64,000 bases of DNA from Lacrimispora xylanisolvens (GCF_002934545.1 NZ_PTJA01000011.1:62001-126000); one strand, 5' to 3'; counted from the stretch's first letter, positions 9,827 to 18,816 are shown. Notes: generated from the sequence alone by a model not told the origin. Numbers and translations: made by a program.

Positions 9827-10672
9827 ATGGATAAATTCAAAACTTATGAAACAGCATGGTGTCCGGGGTGTGGAAACTTTTCCATTTTAAACAGCCTGAA
9901 AACAGCGCTGGAGGAACTGGGCATTGAACCAAATAAAGTATTAATGGTGGGAGGAATCGGCCAGGCGGCGAAAACGCCCCAGTATTTAAACACCAACAGC
10001 TTCTGCGGGCTTCATGGAAGGGCGCTTCCGGCTGCAATTGCCGCTAAAATTGCCAATGAGGAGCTTACTGTTATAGTGAATTCCGGAGACGGTGACTCTT
10101 ATGGTGAAGGTGGCAACCACTTTATTCACAACATAAGAAGAAATGTGAACATTGCTCATTTTGTTCATGACAATCAGATTTATGGTCTGACCAAAGGGCA
10201 GGCATCACCCACCAGCGGGGAAGGTTTTGTTACAGGAGTTCAGACCGATGGCAACTTAAATACGCCTTTAAATCCAGTGCTTCTGGCAATTGCTTCAGGT
10301 GCGGGATTTGTAGCCAGGGGCTTTAGTGGTGATTCAAAGCAACTGGTAAATATTATGAAGGAGGCAATCCTTTATCCCGGATATGCTTTCGTGGATATTC
10401 TTCAGCCATGTATCACCTTCAATAAAGTGAATACCTTTGCTTACTACAAAAATATGGCAGCGCCCCTTGAAGATGACTATGATCCCACCAATCGGCTGGA
10501 AGCCATCAGAATGTCAATGGAAGTAAGTGAAAAAATCCCTACCGGCATTCTCTATCGGGAAGATAAGCTGGATTTTCACAGAAAAAACGGAATTTTAAAT
10601 GACGGTACACCCCTGATAAAACGAGAAACACAAGATCAGGTTCTAAAGGATCTGATCAGCAGCTTTATATAA
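9827..10672 (+). CDS. korB: 2-oxoacid:ferredoxin oxidoreductase, beta subunit (thiamine diphosphate-binding)
   Basis: The beta subunit binds thiamine diphosphate and a 4Fe-4S cluster and works with the preceding gamma-alpha subunit. The thiamine-Mg motif G-D-G-D-S-Y-G-E-G-G-N-H is at about residues 88-99. Candidate cluster ligands are C12 and C15 (W-C-P-G-C-G), C60 and C195. In the best-studied two-subunit enzymes the third ligand is in a G-I-G-C segment, but here that position is Gln46, so C60 may take its place. The gene starts immediately after the korA stop, so translation is coupled. No polyferredoxin subunit is linked. Confidence 0.9.
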   Translation: MDKFKTYETAWCPGCGNFSILNSLKTALEELGIEPNKVLMVGGIGQAAKTPQYLNTNSFCGLHGRALPAAIAAKIANEELTVIVNSGDGDSYGEGGNHFIHNIRRNVNIAHFVHDNQIYGLTKGQASPTSGEGFVTGVQTDGNLNTPLNPVLLAIASGAGFVARGFSGDSKQLVNIMKEAILYPGYAFVDILQPCITFNKVNTFAYYKNMAAPLEDDYDPTNRLEAIRMSMEVSEKIPTGILYREDKLDFHRKNGILNDGTPLIKRETQDQVLKDLISSFI

Positions 10673-10676
10673 TAAA

Positions 10677-10720
10677 ACAAGGGCAGAAATCCATACAATG
10701 GGGATTTCTGCCCTTATTTC
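10677..10720. terminator. bidirectional terminator between korB and the FNT gene
   Basis: AAGGGCAGAAATCC (10679-10692) and GGATTTCTGCCCTT (10702-10715) form a perfect 14-bp stem. It has A residues before it and T residues after it, so it can end transcription from both convergent genes. Confidence 0.92.
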
Positions 10721-10737
10721 TATGGGGATCATACCTG

Positions 10738-11367
10738 TCAGGAATGTGCAGGTGATCCCTCTTCCTTTAAATACTTCTTTGCTATGGGAATCAGACAGCC
10801 GCCTGTTAAGTTTCCGGCAGATATCACCAGAATATATAAGAATGCCTTGGCACTCCAGGCACCTGCCATGGTGAAATAAAACATATCTGCAATACTGTGC
10901 TCATAACCGGAGAGGATGAATACCATAACTGGAAGAACCAGAGCAAAATATTTTCCAACCCCATCCTTAATGGTCTGAAAACCGATGACTGCAATACACA
11001 TCATCACACCGCAAAAAATCGCCATGATAAAGGTGCTGAATAAGGTGTCTGACAGCTTCATGCTGACAATATCAGCAGCGTGGGCTGTTAATTTGGAGAG
11101 TTTTGTATGTCTGAATATGGTCCCCATCCCTGTGGTTCCCACAAAATTACCTATGTATACCAGGAGAACGGTCAGGAGATAGGAAGGTTTTTCATCCACA
11201 ATATAGCATACCTTGCCTGTGAATAGATGGAAGCCAAAGGTGTATATGGTAAATAACCCAATGGTAAATAAGAAAGAACCTGCAATATGGTTCTCCAGGG
11301 TTAAATAAATGATGCCCCCCGTGCTGATAGCGATCCCTGCAATTACTGCTTTTATTAATGTTTTCAT
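10738..11367 (-). CDS. formate/nitrite transporter family protein (short)
   Basis: This is a six-helix membrane channel of the FNT family (FocA, NirC, HSC), which move formate, nitrite or hydrosulfide across the membrane. Recognition rests on the central-pore segment S-G-Y-E-H157-S-I-A-D-M-F and the later G-N-L-T-G-G motif. At 209 residues it is shorter than the usual 260-280, having little N-terminal extension and no long C-terminal tail. In this anaerobe formate is a reasonable substrate, but the sequence does not settle it. It is a single gene with its own promoter and a bidirectional terminator shared with korB. Confidence 0.85.
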   Translation of the reverse strand: MKTLIKAVIAGIAISTGGIIYLTLENHIAGSFLFTIGLFTIYTFGFHLFTGKVCYIVDEKPSYLLTVLLVYIGNFVGTTGMGTIFRHTKLSKLTAHAADIVSMKLSDTLFSTFIMAIFCGVMMCIAVIGFQTIKDGVGKYFALVLPVMVFILSGYEHSIADMFYFTMAGAWSAKAFLYILVISAGNLTGGCLIPIAKKYLKEEGSPAHS

Positions 11368-11436
11368 CTGTGCGGTAACTCCCTTTTTTATTCTGTTGTG
11401 TTTCGGTTTTTGTCTGTCATTTCAGAGCCATGTCAT

Positions 11437-11464
11437 ATTATAACATAAGAGAAAGAGTTTACAA
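11437..11464 (-). promoter_or_regulatory. sigma-A promoter for the FNT gene
   Basis: On the minus strand, TTGTAA (11464-11459), 16-base spacer, TATAAT (11442-11437). It is about 70 bases before the FNT start. Confidence 0.65.
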
Positions 11465-11502
11465 GAGCAAATAACATTTTGACAAAATTTATCAGAATTT
11501 GC

Positions 11503-11532
11503 ATAAAAAAACCGCCGGTTTCATGCCGGCGG
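11503..11532 (-). terminator. rho-independent terminator after ychF
   Basis: CCGCCGG and CCGGCGG (11512-11518 and 11526-11532) form a GC-rich stem. On the minus strand it is followed by a run of T (A tract 11505-11510 on the plus strand). Confidence 0.92.
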
Positions 11533-11543
11533 CAGTAACATAT

Positions 11544-12641
11544 TTATACATTGAAACGGAATAAAATTACATCTCCGTCTTTTACCACGTATTCTTTTCC
11601 TTCCAATCGTACCAGACCTTTTTCTTTTGCGGCGGGATAGGTCTTGCAATCCAGCAGATCCTGGTAATTGACAACCTCTGCACGGATAAATCCACGTTCG
11701 AAATCGGAGTGAATCTTTCCTGCTGCTCCAGGTGCCTTAGTCCCTTCTTTTATGGTCCAGGCTCTGGTTTCGGTAGGACCGGCTGTTAAGTAGCTGATTA
11801 AGCCCAGTAAGTGGTAGCTGGCTGCAATCAGTTTCTCAAGACCAGATTCGGTCAGTCCAAGATCTTCTAAGAACATCTTTTTTTCGTCCTCTTCCAGCTC
11901 TGCAATTTCCTGTTCAATCTGAGCACAGATGACAAAAACTTCACTGTTGTTTTCTTTTGCAAAGGAACGGACTTTTTCCACATATGCGTTGGAAGCGCCG
12001 TCATCGGCAAGGTCATCTTCACATACGTTAGCAGCGAAAATTACCGGCTTATAAGTAAGAAGATTAAGACTGGAGATAAATACAGCTTCATCCTCATCCT
12101 CTGTTTCTAAGCTTCTGGCAAGATTTCCGTCTTCCAGATGGGCTTTGATTTTCTTTAAGATGGTTAATTCCTTTGCCAGGGATTTATCATTCATTGCGCC
12201 CTTTGTGGATTTGGCAATTCTCCGGTCAAGGATGTCCAGATCAGAGAAAATCAGCTCTAAATCAATGGTCTCAATATCCCGCAGCGGATCTACGCTTCCG
12301 TCTACGTGAATGACATTGGGGTCTTCAAAGCAGCGTACTACATGGACAATGGCATCAACTTCACGGATGTTGGAGAGAAACTGGTTACCAAGTCCTTCTC
12401 CTTTGGATGCGCCTTTTACAAGACCTGCGATGTCTACGAATTCGATGACTGCAGGTGTGATTTTAGCGGAATCATACAATGCGGCCAGCTGTCCTAAACG
12501 TACATCCGGAACAGGAACAACTCCTACGTTTGGATCAATGGTACAGAAAGGATAGTTGGCAGATTCTGCCCCAGCCTTTGTGAGTGAATTAAACAAAGTA
12601 CTTTTCCCTACGTTCGGCAAGCCGACAATACCTAATTTCAT
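11544..12641 (-). CDS. ychF: redox-regulated ATPase YchF (Obg family)
   Basis: YchF is a ribosome-associated Obg-family P-loop protein that prefers ATP to GTP. The P-loop G-L-P-N-V-G-K-S-T is at residues 7-15, D-I-A-G is the G3 motif, and the usual NKxD is replaced by N-V-C-E, the mark of ATP preference. The C-terminal TGS-like domain ends in the acidic [11 protein letters not shown] chose ATG 12641 (MKLGIV, 365 residues) since TAGGAAGG lies 8 bases before it; the ATG 33 bases further upstream would add 11 residues not usual in the family. It stands alone, divergent from lgt. Confidence 0.95.
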   Translation of the reverse strand: MKLGIVGLPNVGKSTLFNSLTKAGAESANYPFCTIDPNVGVVPVPDVRLGQLAALYDSAKITPAVIEFVDIAGLVKGASKGEGLGNQFLSNIREVDAIVHVVRCFEDPNVIHVDGSVDPLRDIETIDLELIFSDLDILDRRIAKSTKGAMNDKSLAKELTILKKIKAHLEDGNLARSLETEDEDEAVFISSLNLLTYKPVIFAANVCEDDLADDGASNAYVEKVRSFAKENNSEVFVICAQIEQEIAELEEDEKKMFLEDLGLTESGLEKLIAASYHLLGLISYLTAGPTETRAWTIKEGTKAPGAAGKIHSDFERGFIRAEVVNYQDLLDCKTYPAAKEKGLVRLEGKEYVVKDGDVILFRFNV

Positions 12642-12791
12642 ATCAAATACCTTCCTAATATTGTTTATATTCATGGTTGATTTTTATCTACAACTAATAT
12701 AGAATATCATATTATCCACGAAATTAAAAGAGAAAAACAAAAAGAACAAAGGGTTTGTCGAAATATAGTTGAATATGTCGGGCGATAATGT

Positions 12792-12820
12792 TTGATTTTT
12801 GTGTTTTAGCGGGGTAAAAT
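12792..12820 (+). promoter_or_regulatory. sigma-A promoter for lgt
   Basis: TTGATT (12792-12797), 17-base spacer, TAAAAT (12815-12820), about 28 bases before the lgt start. Confidence 0.72.
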
Positions 12821-12847
12821 AAAGAAAACATCGAAAGGAGAAGACGA

Positions 12848-13726
12848 ATGGCAAATACGGCAGATATTAGTTTTGTGCATTTGGGAATTACCATTGACCA
12901 CTTGCAAAACAGTATCTCGATATTTGGATTCCGCATTGCATTTTACGGTATTATCATAGGAATTGGAATCTTGGCAGGTCTTTGGGTTGCGGCAGGCGAT
13001 GCAAAACGCAGAGGGCAGGACCCGGATATTTATCTGGATTATGCACTGTATGCAATCATTATTTCTATTATGGGAGCCCGTATCTATTATGTGATTTTTG
13101 ACTGGGACACCTATAAAGATGATCTGCTTCAGATATTCAATACCAGAGCAGGAGGGCTGGCAATCTACGGTGGCGTCATAGGAGCTGTCATTACCCTCAC
13201 GGTTTACACCAGAGTGAAGAAACTTTCCTTCTTTTCTTTGGCGGACACTGGTTGCTTGGGATTAATTACCGGGCAAATTATAGGAAGATGGGGAAACTTC
13301 TTTAATTGCGAGGCGTTCGGCGGATATACAGACGGCCTGTTTGCTATGAGAATCAGAAGGGCGCTTGTTAATGAGAATATGATATCTAAGGAGCTTTTAA
13401 ACCACTTAATTGTAAAAGATGGTGTGGAATTTATTCAGGTTCATCCCACATTTCTTTATGAATCAATGTGGAATTTATGCGTTTTGATTTTTATGCTTTG
13501 GTATCGGAAACGCAAAAAGTTCGATGGTGAAATGCTTCTTATCTACCTGCTGGGCTATGGATTAGGACGAGTATGGATAGAAGGACTCCGTACGGATCAG
13601 CTGATCTTCTTTAGTACTGGCATACCGGTGTCTCAGGCGCTGTCATTGATTTTGGTAGTGATATCTACTCTTGTGCTCTTCTGCAAACACAGACAGATAC
13701 GAATAAAGAGCAAAGGAGAATCATGA
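12848..13726 (+). CDS. lgt: prolipoprotein diacylglyceryl transferase
   Basis: Lgt transfers diacylglycerol from phosphatidylglycerol to the lipobox cysteine of pre-lipoproteins in the cytoplasmic membrane. The 292-residue protein has seven or so hydrophobic segments and the family signatures G-R-W-G-N-F-F-N-C-E-A-F-G (about 146-158), H-P-T-F-L-Y-E-S (about 199-206) and the C-terminal R-x-W-I-E-G-L-R-T-D. Its ribosome binding site is AAAGGAG. The next gene, a Spo0E-like regulator, starts one base after the lgt stop, so the two are in one transcript. Confidence 0.95.
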   Translation: MANTADISFVHLGITIDHLQNSISIFGFRIAFYGIIIGIGILAGLWVAAGDAKRRGQDPDIYLDYALYAIIISIMGARIYYVIFDWDTYKDDLLQIFNTRAGGLAIYGGVIGAVITLTVYTRVKKLSFFSLADTGCLGLITGQIIGRWGNFFNCEAFGGYTDGLFAMRIRRALVNENMISKELLNHLIVKDGVEFIQVHPTFLYESMWNLCVLIFMLWYRKRKKFDGEMLLIYLLGYGLGRVWIEGLRTDQLIFFSTGIPVSQALSLILVVISTLVLFCKHRQIRIKSKGES

Positions 13727-13727
13727 A

Positions 13728-13880
13728 ATGATAATGTCAAAAGAAGAGTTAATACAGAATATTGAAGTTGCAAGGGAAAGATTAAATAAAAGTATTGATC
13801 ACGAGGATGGCGAAGTGATTTATCTTAGAAGCGTGGAGTTGGATAAATTAATTGAACAATATATCGAAGCAGGATATTGA
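13728..13880 (+). CDS. Spo0E-like aspartyl-phosphate phosphatase, 50 residues
   Basis: This short gene encodes a two-helix protein of the Spo0E family. Family members remove phosphate from phospho-Spo0A and so delay sporulation. Visible evidence is an N-terminal helix, E-E-L-I-Q-N-I-E-V-A-R-E-R-L, a short turn, and the Spo0E core S-V-E-L-D-K-L-I-E-Q-Y-I, in which the S-x-x-L-D motif is the family signature. I take ATG 13728 as start because AAAGGAG (13712-13718) lies 9 bases before it; ATG 13734 is possible. It begins one base after the lgt stop and is followed by a terminator. Its Spo0A specificity is inferred, not shown. Confidence 0.8.
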   Translation: MIMSKEELIQNIEVARERLNKSIDHEDGEVIYLRSVELDKLIEQYIEAGY

Positions 13881-13922
13881 AGAACGAATAGAAAGCAATT
13901 GTTTTAAATCAAGTTTTTTCGG

Positions 13923-13961
13923 AGAACAGAATGTGTAGAGATACATATCCTGTTCTTTTTT
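13923..13961 (+). terminator. rho-independent terminator after the lgt operon
   Basis: AGAACAG (13923-13929) pairs with CTGTTCT (13950-13956); an inner ATGTGT/ATACAT stem extends it. T residues follow. Confidence 0.88.
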
Positions 13962-13997
13962 GGCGTATTACTTTTCATCAATTTAATGAGGTGGATT

Positions 13998-15764
13998 ATG
14001 AAAAACAGGCTTAAAAGCGTGATTCGACATTTATTTCATTCAGGCACCATATTTACCCAGCTTGTTACCTTTACAGCTGTTGTAAGTATCGTCCCCATCC
14101 TTTTTATCAGTTCTCTGATGCTTCGAAAGATCAGCCATATGATAACAGAGGAGCTGATTGCATCCCATAACCAGCTGGTTGCCCAGTACACAACGTCTCT
14201 TGAGAGTAAATTAAATCAGTATCAGTACAGTCTGAAGCAGCTGTCCAATAATACCATTGTTTTAAATACCCTCCAGGGGAGAACCGGGGAGAAAAATCCC
14301 TACGTTATGGGGAATGATGTGAGTATTGAGGTGAATAAATCCTTTCATTTGGATGGATATGAAGTCCGGAATTGTATGATTTATTCAAATAATCTGGATA
14401 ATAAAATTTATGGGACCAGAGTTGCGATGATTACAGAGGCCAGCAGGGAGATCTGGTATATCAGCAAGGAAGCAGCCAATCAGTATTATTTTATTTATGC
14501 CACTGGAGACGGAAAGAAAAGCAAGGTCCTGTCTCTGATCAAAAATATTGTGGATGTAGATGTCAACAGTTATGAGAGCAAATACGTGGGATTTGTAAAA
14601 CTGGACTTGTATACGAAAAAGCTGTTTGAACCGGCAATCGGAGAAGATTATTCTTATGCTTATGATGTGATTGTGCTGGACCGGAAAAATCAGATTGTAT
14701 ATTCTTCTAATCCATCGTACAATGACATCATACAGGAACAATCCTTCGAAGAACTGAAACAGAAGGGGAATTATGGCAAGAATACCATGATCGGTACCAG
14801 TACAGAGGAGTATTACGGGCTGAAACTGATTTTTCTCTTTAACAACAGCCAGCTGGATCAAAAACGGCAGGAAATACAAAACTCCATATTGCCGGTACTG
14901 GTTCTGGTTATGGTGATTATTGCACTGACAGCATTTCTGTTTACCAGAAGCTTTGCAAAAAGGGTATCCAGATTAATTGATAAGATAAAAATTGCGGAAA
15001 CCGGTGATCTTACCATTAATGAGGAGATCAGGGGCAGTGACGAGATTGCAATTCTTGATAAACAGTTTAATCAGATGCTTTTAAAACTGGACCGTCTGAT
15101 TAAGAAAAATTACGTTCAGCAGCTGGAAAACAAGGAAAGTCAGGTGCGCAATCTTCAGCTGCAGATTAATCCCCATTTTTTATACAATACGCTGGAAACC
15201 ATCAGCTCCATCGCTGCTGTAAATGGAGTTTTTCTTATCTGTGATCTTTGCGAAAAGCTGGGCGAGAATTTTCGTTATAGTCTGGGCAGAAATTACGGGG
15301 AATTTGTTACTGTGGAACAGGAGCTTTCCCATACGCAAAATTATATTTATATACAAAAAACCCGTTTTGGGAATAAATTTGAAGCGTATTACAATGTGGA
15401 ACCGGGACTGGAGAAAAATCTGGTTTTAAGGTTTATTTTGCAACCCATTGTGGAAAATGCCATCGTTCATGGACTGAGTGTGATGGAACAGACAGGAACT
15501 TTGGAAATCTCCATTTACCAGGAAGATGACTATCTGATGATTAAGATTGCAGATGATGGAATCGGTATGTCAGAAGAGATGGTGGAGGAGATCAGGGATC
15601 ATATTGAAATCAGGGGCGATGAGGAGAAGAAAAAGCAGAGTATCGGGATACAGAATGTAAATCAAAGAATTAAGCTTACTTATGGTGAGGAATATGGAAT
15701 TACCATTGAAAGCGGGGAGAATAAGGGCAGCATTTTCACCATATGTCTGCCTTTCATGCAATAG
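13998..15764 (+). CDS. sensor histidine kinase, YesM type
   Basis: This is a membrane sensor kinase of the LytS/YesM group, commonly paired with AraC-type response regulators that control sugar-import operons. Order: N-terminal transmembrane helix (about 20-40), large extracellular sensor region, second transmembrane helix (about 293-315), HAMP linker, His_kinase domain with Q-I-N-P-H393-F-L-Y-N (phosphorylation site), and HATPase_c with N-A-I-V-H-G and D-D-G-I-G-M. I chose ATG 13998 because GAGGTGG lies directly before it; an in-frame ATG at 13986 has no ribosome binding site. The regulator gene starts 11 bases downstream. The ligand is not evident; the neighbouring mannosidase operon suggests an oligosaccharide. 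Confidence 0.92.
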   Translation: MKNRLKSVIRHLFHSGTIFTQLVTFTAVVSIVPILFISSLMLRKISHMITEELIASHNQLVAQYTTSLESKLNQYQYSLKQLSNNTIVLNTLQGRTGEKNPYVMGNDVSIEVNKSFHLDGYEVRNCMIYSNNLDNKIYGTRVAMITEASREIWYISKEAANQYYFIYATGDGKKSKVLSLIKNIVDVDVNSYESKYVGFVKLDLYTKKLFEPAIGEDYSYAYDVIVLDRKNQIVYSSNPSYNDIIQEQSFEELKQKGNYGKNTMIGTSTEEYYGLKLIFLFNNSQLDQKRQEIQNSILPVLVLVMVIIALTAFLFTRSFAKRVSRLIDKIKIAETGDLTINEEIRGSDEIAILDKQFNQMLLKLDRLIKKNYVQQLENKESQVRNLQLQINPHFLYNTLETISSIAAVNGVFLICDLCEKLGENFRYSLGRNYGEFVTVEQELSHTQNYIYIQKTRFGNKFEAYYNVEPGLEKNLVLRFILQPIVENAIVHGLSVMEQTGTLEISIYQEDDYLMIKIADDGIGMSEEMVEEIRDHIEIRGDEEKKKQSIGIQNVNQRIKLTYGEEYGITIESGENKGSIFTICLPFMQ

Positions 15765-15775
15765 GAGGGGCATAA

Positions 15776-17380
15776 ATGGATAAAAGGGTTTTAATTGTAG
15801 ACGATGAAGACTTAATCAGACAGGGGATGGTTGCCAGACTTCAGTATTTGAATCTGAAGCCTGTGCAATTGTATGAGGCGGAAAGCGGACTTGCGGCAAT
15901 TGAAATACTTAAAAATCAACCAGTGGATATTGTTATTACAGATATCCGTATGGCGGATATGGATGGTTTGACCCTGATTCGAAGGGTGAAATCATTTTTA
16001 CCTGATATCCATTTTATTATTATAAGCGGCTACGCGGAATTCGAATATGCGGAACAGGCGATCCGGCTGGGGGTAACAGCTTATCTGTTAAAGCCGATAT
16101 CCAATGAGGCATTAAAAAAAGCGGTAGAAGAAGTGGCAGAGCGGATTGATGAAAAGAAGAAGGAAAGGCAGATGATACAAAAGGGCATCCGTTCTATGGA
16201 AGAGAACCGGACTTACCTGTTTGAAAAGACAGTGAATGATCTGCTTTTAAACCAGGAAGCCATTGGCGCAGGCACTACCCTGGAAACAGCAGTGTTACAG
16301 AAGTTTCCTCTTCTTAACCGTTATGTGATGGTGATGATAATTCATATTGACGGAGACAGCTATGAACAAAATTATTTTGAATGTAAAGACATTGATTTAA
16401 TCCAGTTTTCCATTAAAAATGTATTCATGGAGCTTTCTTCCCCCTGCGGGAAGCTGATCGTAAGCAATCTGGGCAATAGCAACCAGCTTTACGCGTTGAC
16501 CAGTCATGAAAATAAAAATCAGCTTCGCCTGGAAACAGAACGGCTCCTTACTATATTTTCTAATGTCATGCGTAAAAAGCTTCGGATTTCTCTTACGGTT
16601 GGTGTCAGCGCAGCTCTTATGGAAACAGTGAAAAACGGGGTGGAAGAGGCGAGAGAAAGCCTGACCCAAAGAGTCATTCACGGAAATTCCAATCTGTATT
16701 TTTATGATGATATCAGGGTTTTGTCTGCAGACCAGTTTCCTGTATCGGAACTGAACATGCTGCGCCGGTATATTGAACGTCATGATGCAGAGCATATTGA
16801 AGTGATGATACAGGATATATTTTCAGATGAGAACATAAAGAAATACAATACTTCTTATGTGCGGATTCTATGGACCAGAATTACAAACATGATATTAAGT
16901 CTTTCTAATTCGGCGGTCATGGATCCGGATAAGATAGAGAAGCTGGTAATGAAGCCGGAACTTTTTGATTCCTTTCGATCATTAGAGGATTTACGAAGAC
17001 ATCTTTACCTGCTGATCATGGACTGTATGAATGCAGATGCCGATCCGGATGGCAATGCAAAAAACAAGGTGAAATTAAGCATTAAATACATCAGGGATAA
17101 TTACAACAGGGATATTTCCGTCAATGAACTGGCTGAAAAGTATTCCTTAAGTCCCAATTACTATTCTACCATATTTAAGCGGGAGACCGGGCAGACCACC
17201 GTTAATTACATTAAGGAACTGCGTTTAAATAAAGCCTGTGATTATCTGGTGAATTCGGGAAAAAGTATCGCTGATATATCCAAAGAGGTGGGCTATGAGG
17301 ACAGCCAGTATTTCTTTCGTGTCTTTAAAAAGACCACTGGCCTGACACCTTTGGAGTACCGCAAAGCCCACCGCAGATAA
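15776..17380 (+). CDS. response regulator with AraC-type DNA-binding domain, YesN type
   Basis: The N-terminal receiver domain (1-120) has the acidic pocket D9-D10, the phospho-acceptor D56 in T-D-I-R-M, and L-L-K-P with the conserved lysine. A middle region (about 150-400) resembles the linker of large YesN proteins. The last 100 residues are an AraC/XylS DNA-binding domain with two helix-turn-helix units (D-I-S-V-N-E-L-A-E-K-Y-S-L-S-P-N-Y and the Y-E-D-S-Q-Y-F-F-R-V-F-K signature). It forms an operon with the sensor kinase and ends 10 bases before a convergent gene. I infer that it activates the importer and glycosidase operon at 18992-31764. Confidence 0.93.
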   Translation: MDKRVLIVDDEDLIRQGMVARLQYLNLKPVQLYEAESGLAAIEILKNQPVDIVITDIRMADMDGLTLIRRVKSFLPDIHFIIISGYAEFEYAEQAIRLGVTAYLLKPISNEALKKAVEEVAERIDEKKKERQMIQKGIRSMEENRTYLFEKTVNDLLLNQEAIGAGTTLETAVLQKFPLLNRYVMVMIIHIDGDSYEQNYFECKDIDLIQFSIKNVFMELSSPCGKLIVSNLGNSNQLYALTSHENKNQLRLETERLLTIFSNVMRKKLRISLTVGVSAALMETVKNGVEEARESLTQRVIHGNSNLYFYDDIRVLSADQFPVSELNMLRRYIERHDAEHIEVMIQDIFSDENIKKYNTSYVRILWTRITNMILSLSNSAVMDPDKIEKLVMKPELFDSFRSLEDLRRHLYLLIMDCMNADADPDGNAKNKVKLSIKYIRDNYNRDISVNELAEKYSLSPNYYSTIFKRETGQTTVNYIKELRLNKACDYLVNSGKSIADISKEVGYEDSQYFFRVFKKTTGLTPLEYRKAHRR

Positions 17381-17390
17381 TTATGAATGA

Positions 17391-18332
17391 TCAGTCTGGT
17401 ACAATGACAGGTGCCACCGCCACCAGATTTTCAATGGCTGTATGGTTTTGATACAGCTTTGGAATGAGGGCAGACCGGGTATTGGAATCCCCATACAGCT
17501 CATTGACCGGGATTTCCAAAGACCGGCAGTCCGGGAATTCTTTTATAACAGTTCCTGTTATACTTCGCAGGGAGAGGAGATAACGGTCGCTGTCTGAGTG
17601 AAGAAATCCCGGTTTTTTTGTCTCGCAGATGGTGAATAAGATTGTCTGCTTCTGGGGGTTATATTGAGATTCTAAAATCGGTCCTCTGGAAACCCAGGTT
17701 TTTTGATGCCTGATGGCATCTTCCAGTTCTGTTTCAATATTGCCGCCGTCCACTCCTTCTATGAAGGTGGCATACTGATTGTTCATGTCCCACCTGCCGT
17801 GTAAATCCATACCGCAGGTGGCGGACAGTGGAAACCCTTTTAAAACAAGATCTTCCCACCACAAAAGTGCGGGTTCATTTACCTGGTGAAGGGGTTCCGG
17901 ATTATTAAATATTTCAATGAAATCAAAGGAATTAAAATCTGTAATAGTCATATCAAACCGACAGCCTCTGGCAAATGGGTGTCCATAGGAAAATGGATGG
18001 GCCACTCCAACCAGGGCTCCTTTTTCTTTCAGACTGTGAAACAATCGCTCCGGTCGATGGTAATCAATGGATTCCCAGGAAAGGTATTCTTTTAAATTCA
18101 GGCACAGGATGTGTCCGTAATAGGTGGTATACTCCATTCCGTAAATGGAAGAGATACTGCTTTTTTTCTGTTCCAGCAGTCCTTTGATTTTATTGTGACC
18201 GGAAATGGTATTGTGGTCTGTGATTGCAAATCCATCTACAAGATTTTCCTCCATAAACTGGATCAGCTGGGAGGGGGTCAGTGTACCGTCTGATTCTGTG
18301 GTGTGATTGTGAAGCTCCAGTCGCTTATACAT
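17391..18332 (-). CDS. PHP-domain metallohydrolase (CehA/McbA-like)
   Basis: PHP-domain proteins are trinuclear metal hydrolases; many cut phosphoesters or phosphodiesters. The 313-residue protein opens with L-H8-N-H10-T-T-E-S-D-G and has A-I-T-D-H-N at about 40-45, both classic metal-ligand motifs, then V-A-H-P-F and further His/Asp residues including C-G-M-D-L-H-G. I chose ATG 18332 because GGAGG lies 5 bases before it; a longer start at 18344 lacks one. There is no signal peptide, so it is cytoplasmic. It overlaps the preceding unknown gene by 8 bases and is divergent from the glycan operon. The substrate is unknown. Confidence 0.82.
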   Translation of the reverse strand: MYKRLELHNHTTESDGTLTPSQLIQFMEENLVDGFAITDHNTISGHNKIKGLLEQKKSSISSIYGMEYTTYYGHILCLNLKEYLSWESIDYHRPERLFHSLKEKGALVGVAHPFSYGHPFARGCRFDMTITDFNSFDFIEIFNNPEPLHQVNEPALLWWEDLVLKGFPLSATCGMDLHGRWDMNNQYATFIEGVDGGNIETELEDAIRHQKTWVSRGPILESQYNPQKQTILFTICETKKPGFLHSDSDRYLLSLRSITGTVIKEFPDCRSLEIPVNELYGDSNTRSALIPKLYQNHTAIENLVAVAPVIVPD

Positions 18333-18816
18333 AGGCACCTCCATCTGATGAAATCTGCTTTTCCTGATTTCCTGCGGTTAACTTCAGGCGGTAGTTTGTT
18401 CCGTCAAGAAGCACATTAAAGACTGCCAGAGTCACCTTAATTACTCCGGAAATCTGTTCCTGGGGGATGCAGCCGTCGCTGGTGAATTCCTTTGAATAAA
18501 CCATGTGTCTTGTAGTGAGCTGTTTGTGTACTCCTCCGATAAAGGTATCATTCATGGTTACAATGGTATGTATTTCAGTCTTCATTCCTCTCATGGCATC
18601 CTTAAGTTCCTCATCCGAAGCATGTTCGTATTCAGTGCCACGGCAGGACTCTCTGATTTTTTTTTCCATTTCTTCTGTGATAGTCTGATAATGCTGTTTG
18701 TCAAAGGTAAATTCAATGTCCATAGCATCGTAAACTTTGTCCAGGCAGACAGTATATGAGATCTGTCCTACGAAACCTTCGTTTAAAATTCCCCCTGTTT
18801 CATAGATTAATTTCAT
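18325..18816 (-). CDS. hypothetical protein in operon with the PHP protein
   Basis: I do not recognise this 163-residue protein. It has no signal peptide or membrane segment, and is predicted mostly beta at the N-terminus (K-L-I-Y-E-T-G-G-I-L-N-E-G-F-V-G-Q), with an acidic helical stretch at about 45-80, then alternating beta-like strands. Residue pattern hints at a small soluble fold rather than an enzyme with obvious catalytic motifs. It is the first gene of a two-gene minus-strand operon, has a good promoter, and overlaps the PHP gene by 8 bases, which points to joint function with that metallohydrolase, possibly as a subunit or carbohydrate-binding partner (inference). Confidence 0.75.
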   Translation of the reverse strand: MKLIYETGGILNEGFVGQISYTVCLDKVYDAMDIEFTFDKQHYQTITEEMEKKIRESCRGTEYEHASDEELKDAMRGMKTEIHTIVTMNDTFIGGVHKQLTTRHMVYSKEFTSDGCIPQEQISGVIKVTLAVFNVLLDGTNYRLKLTAGNQEKQISSDGGAYV

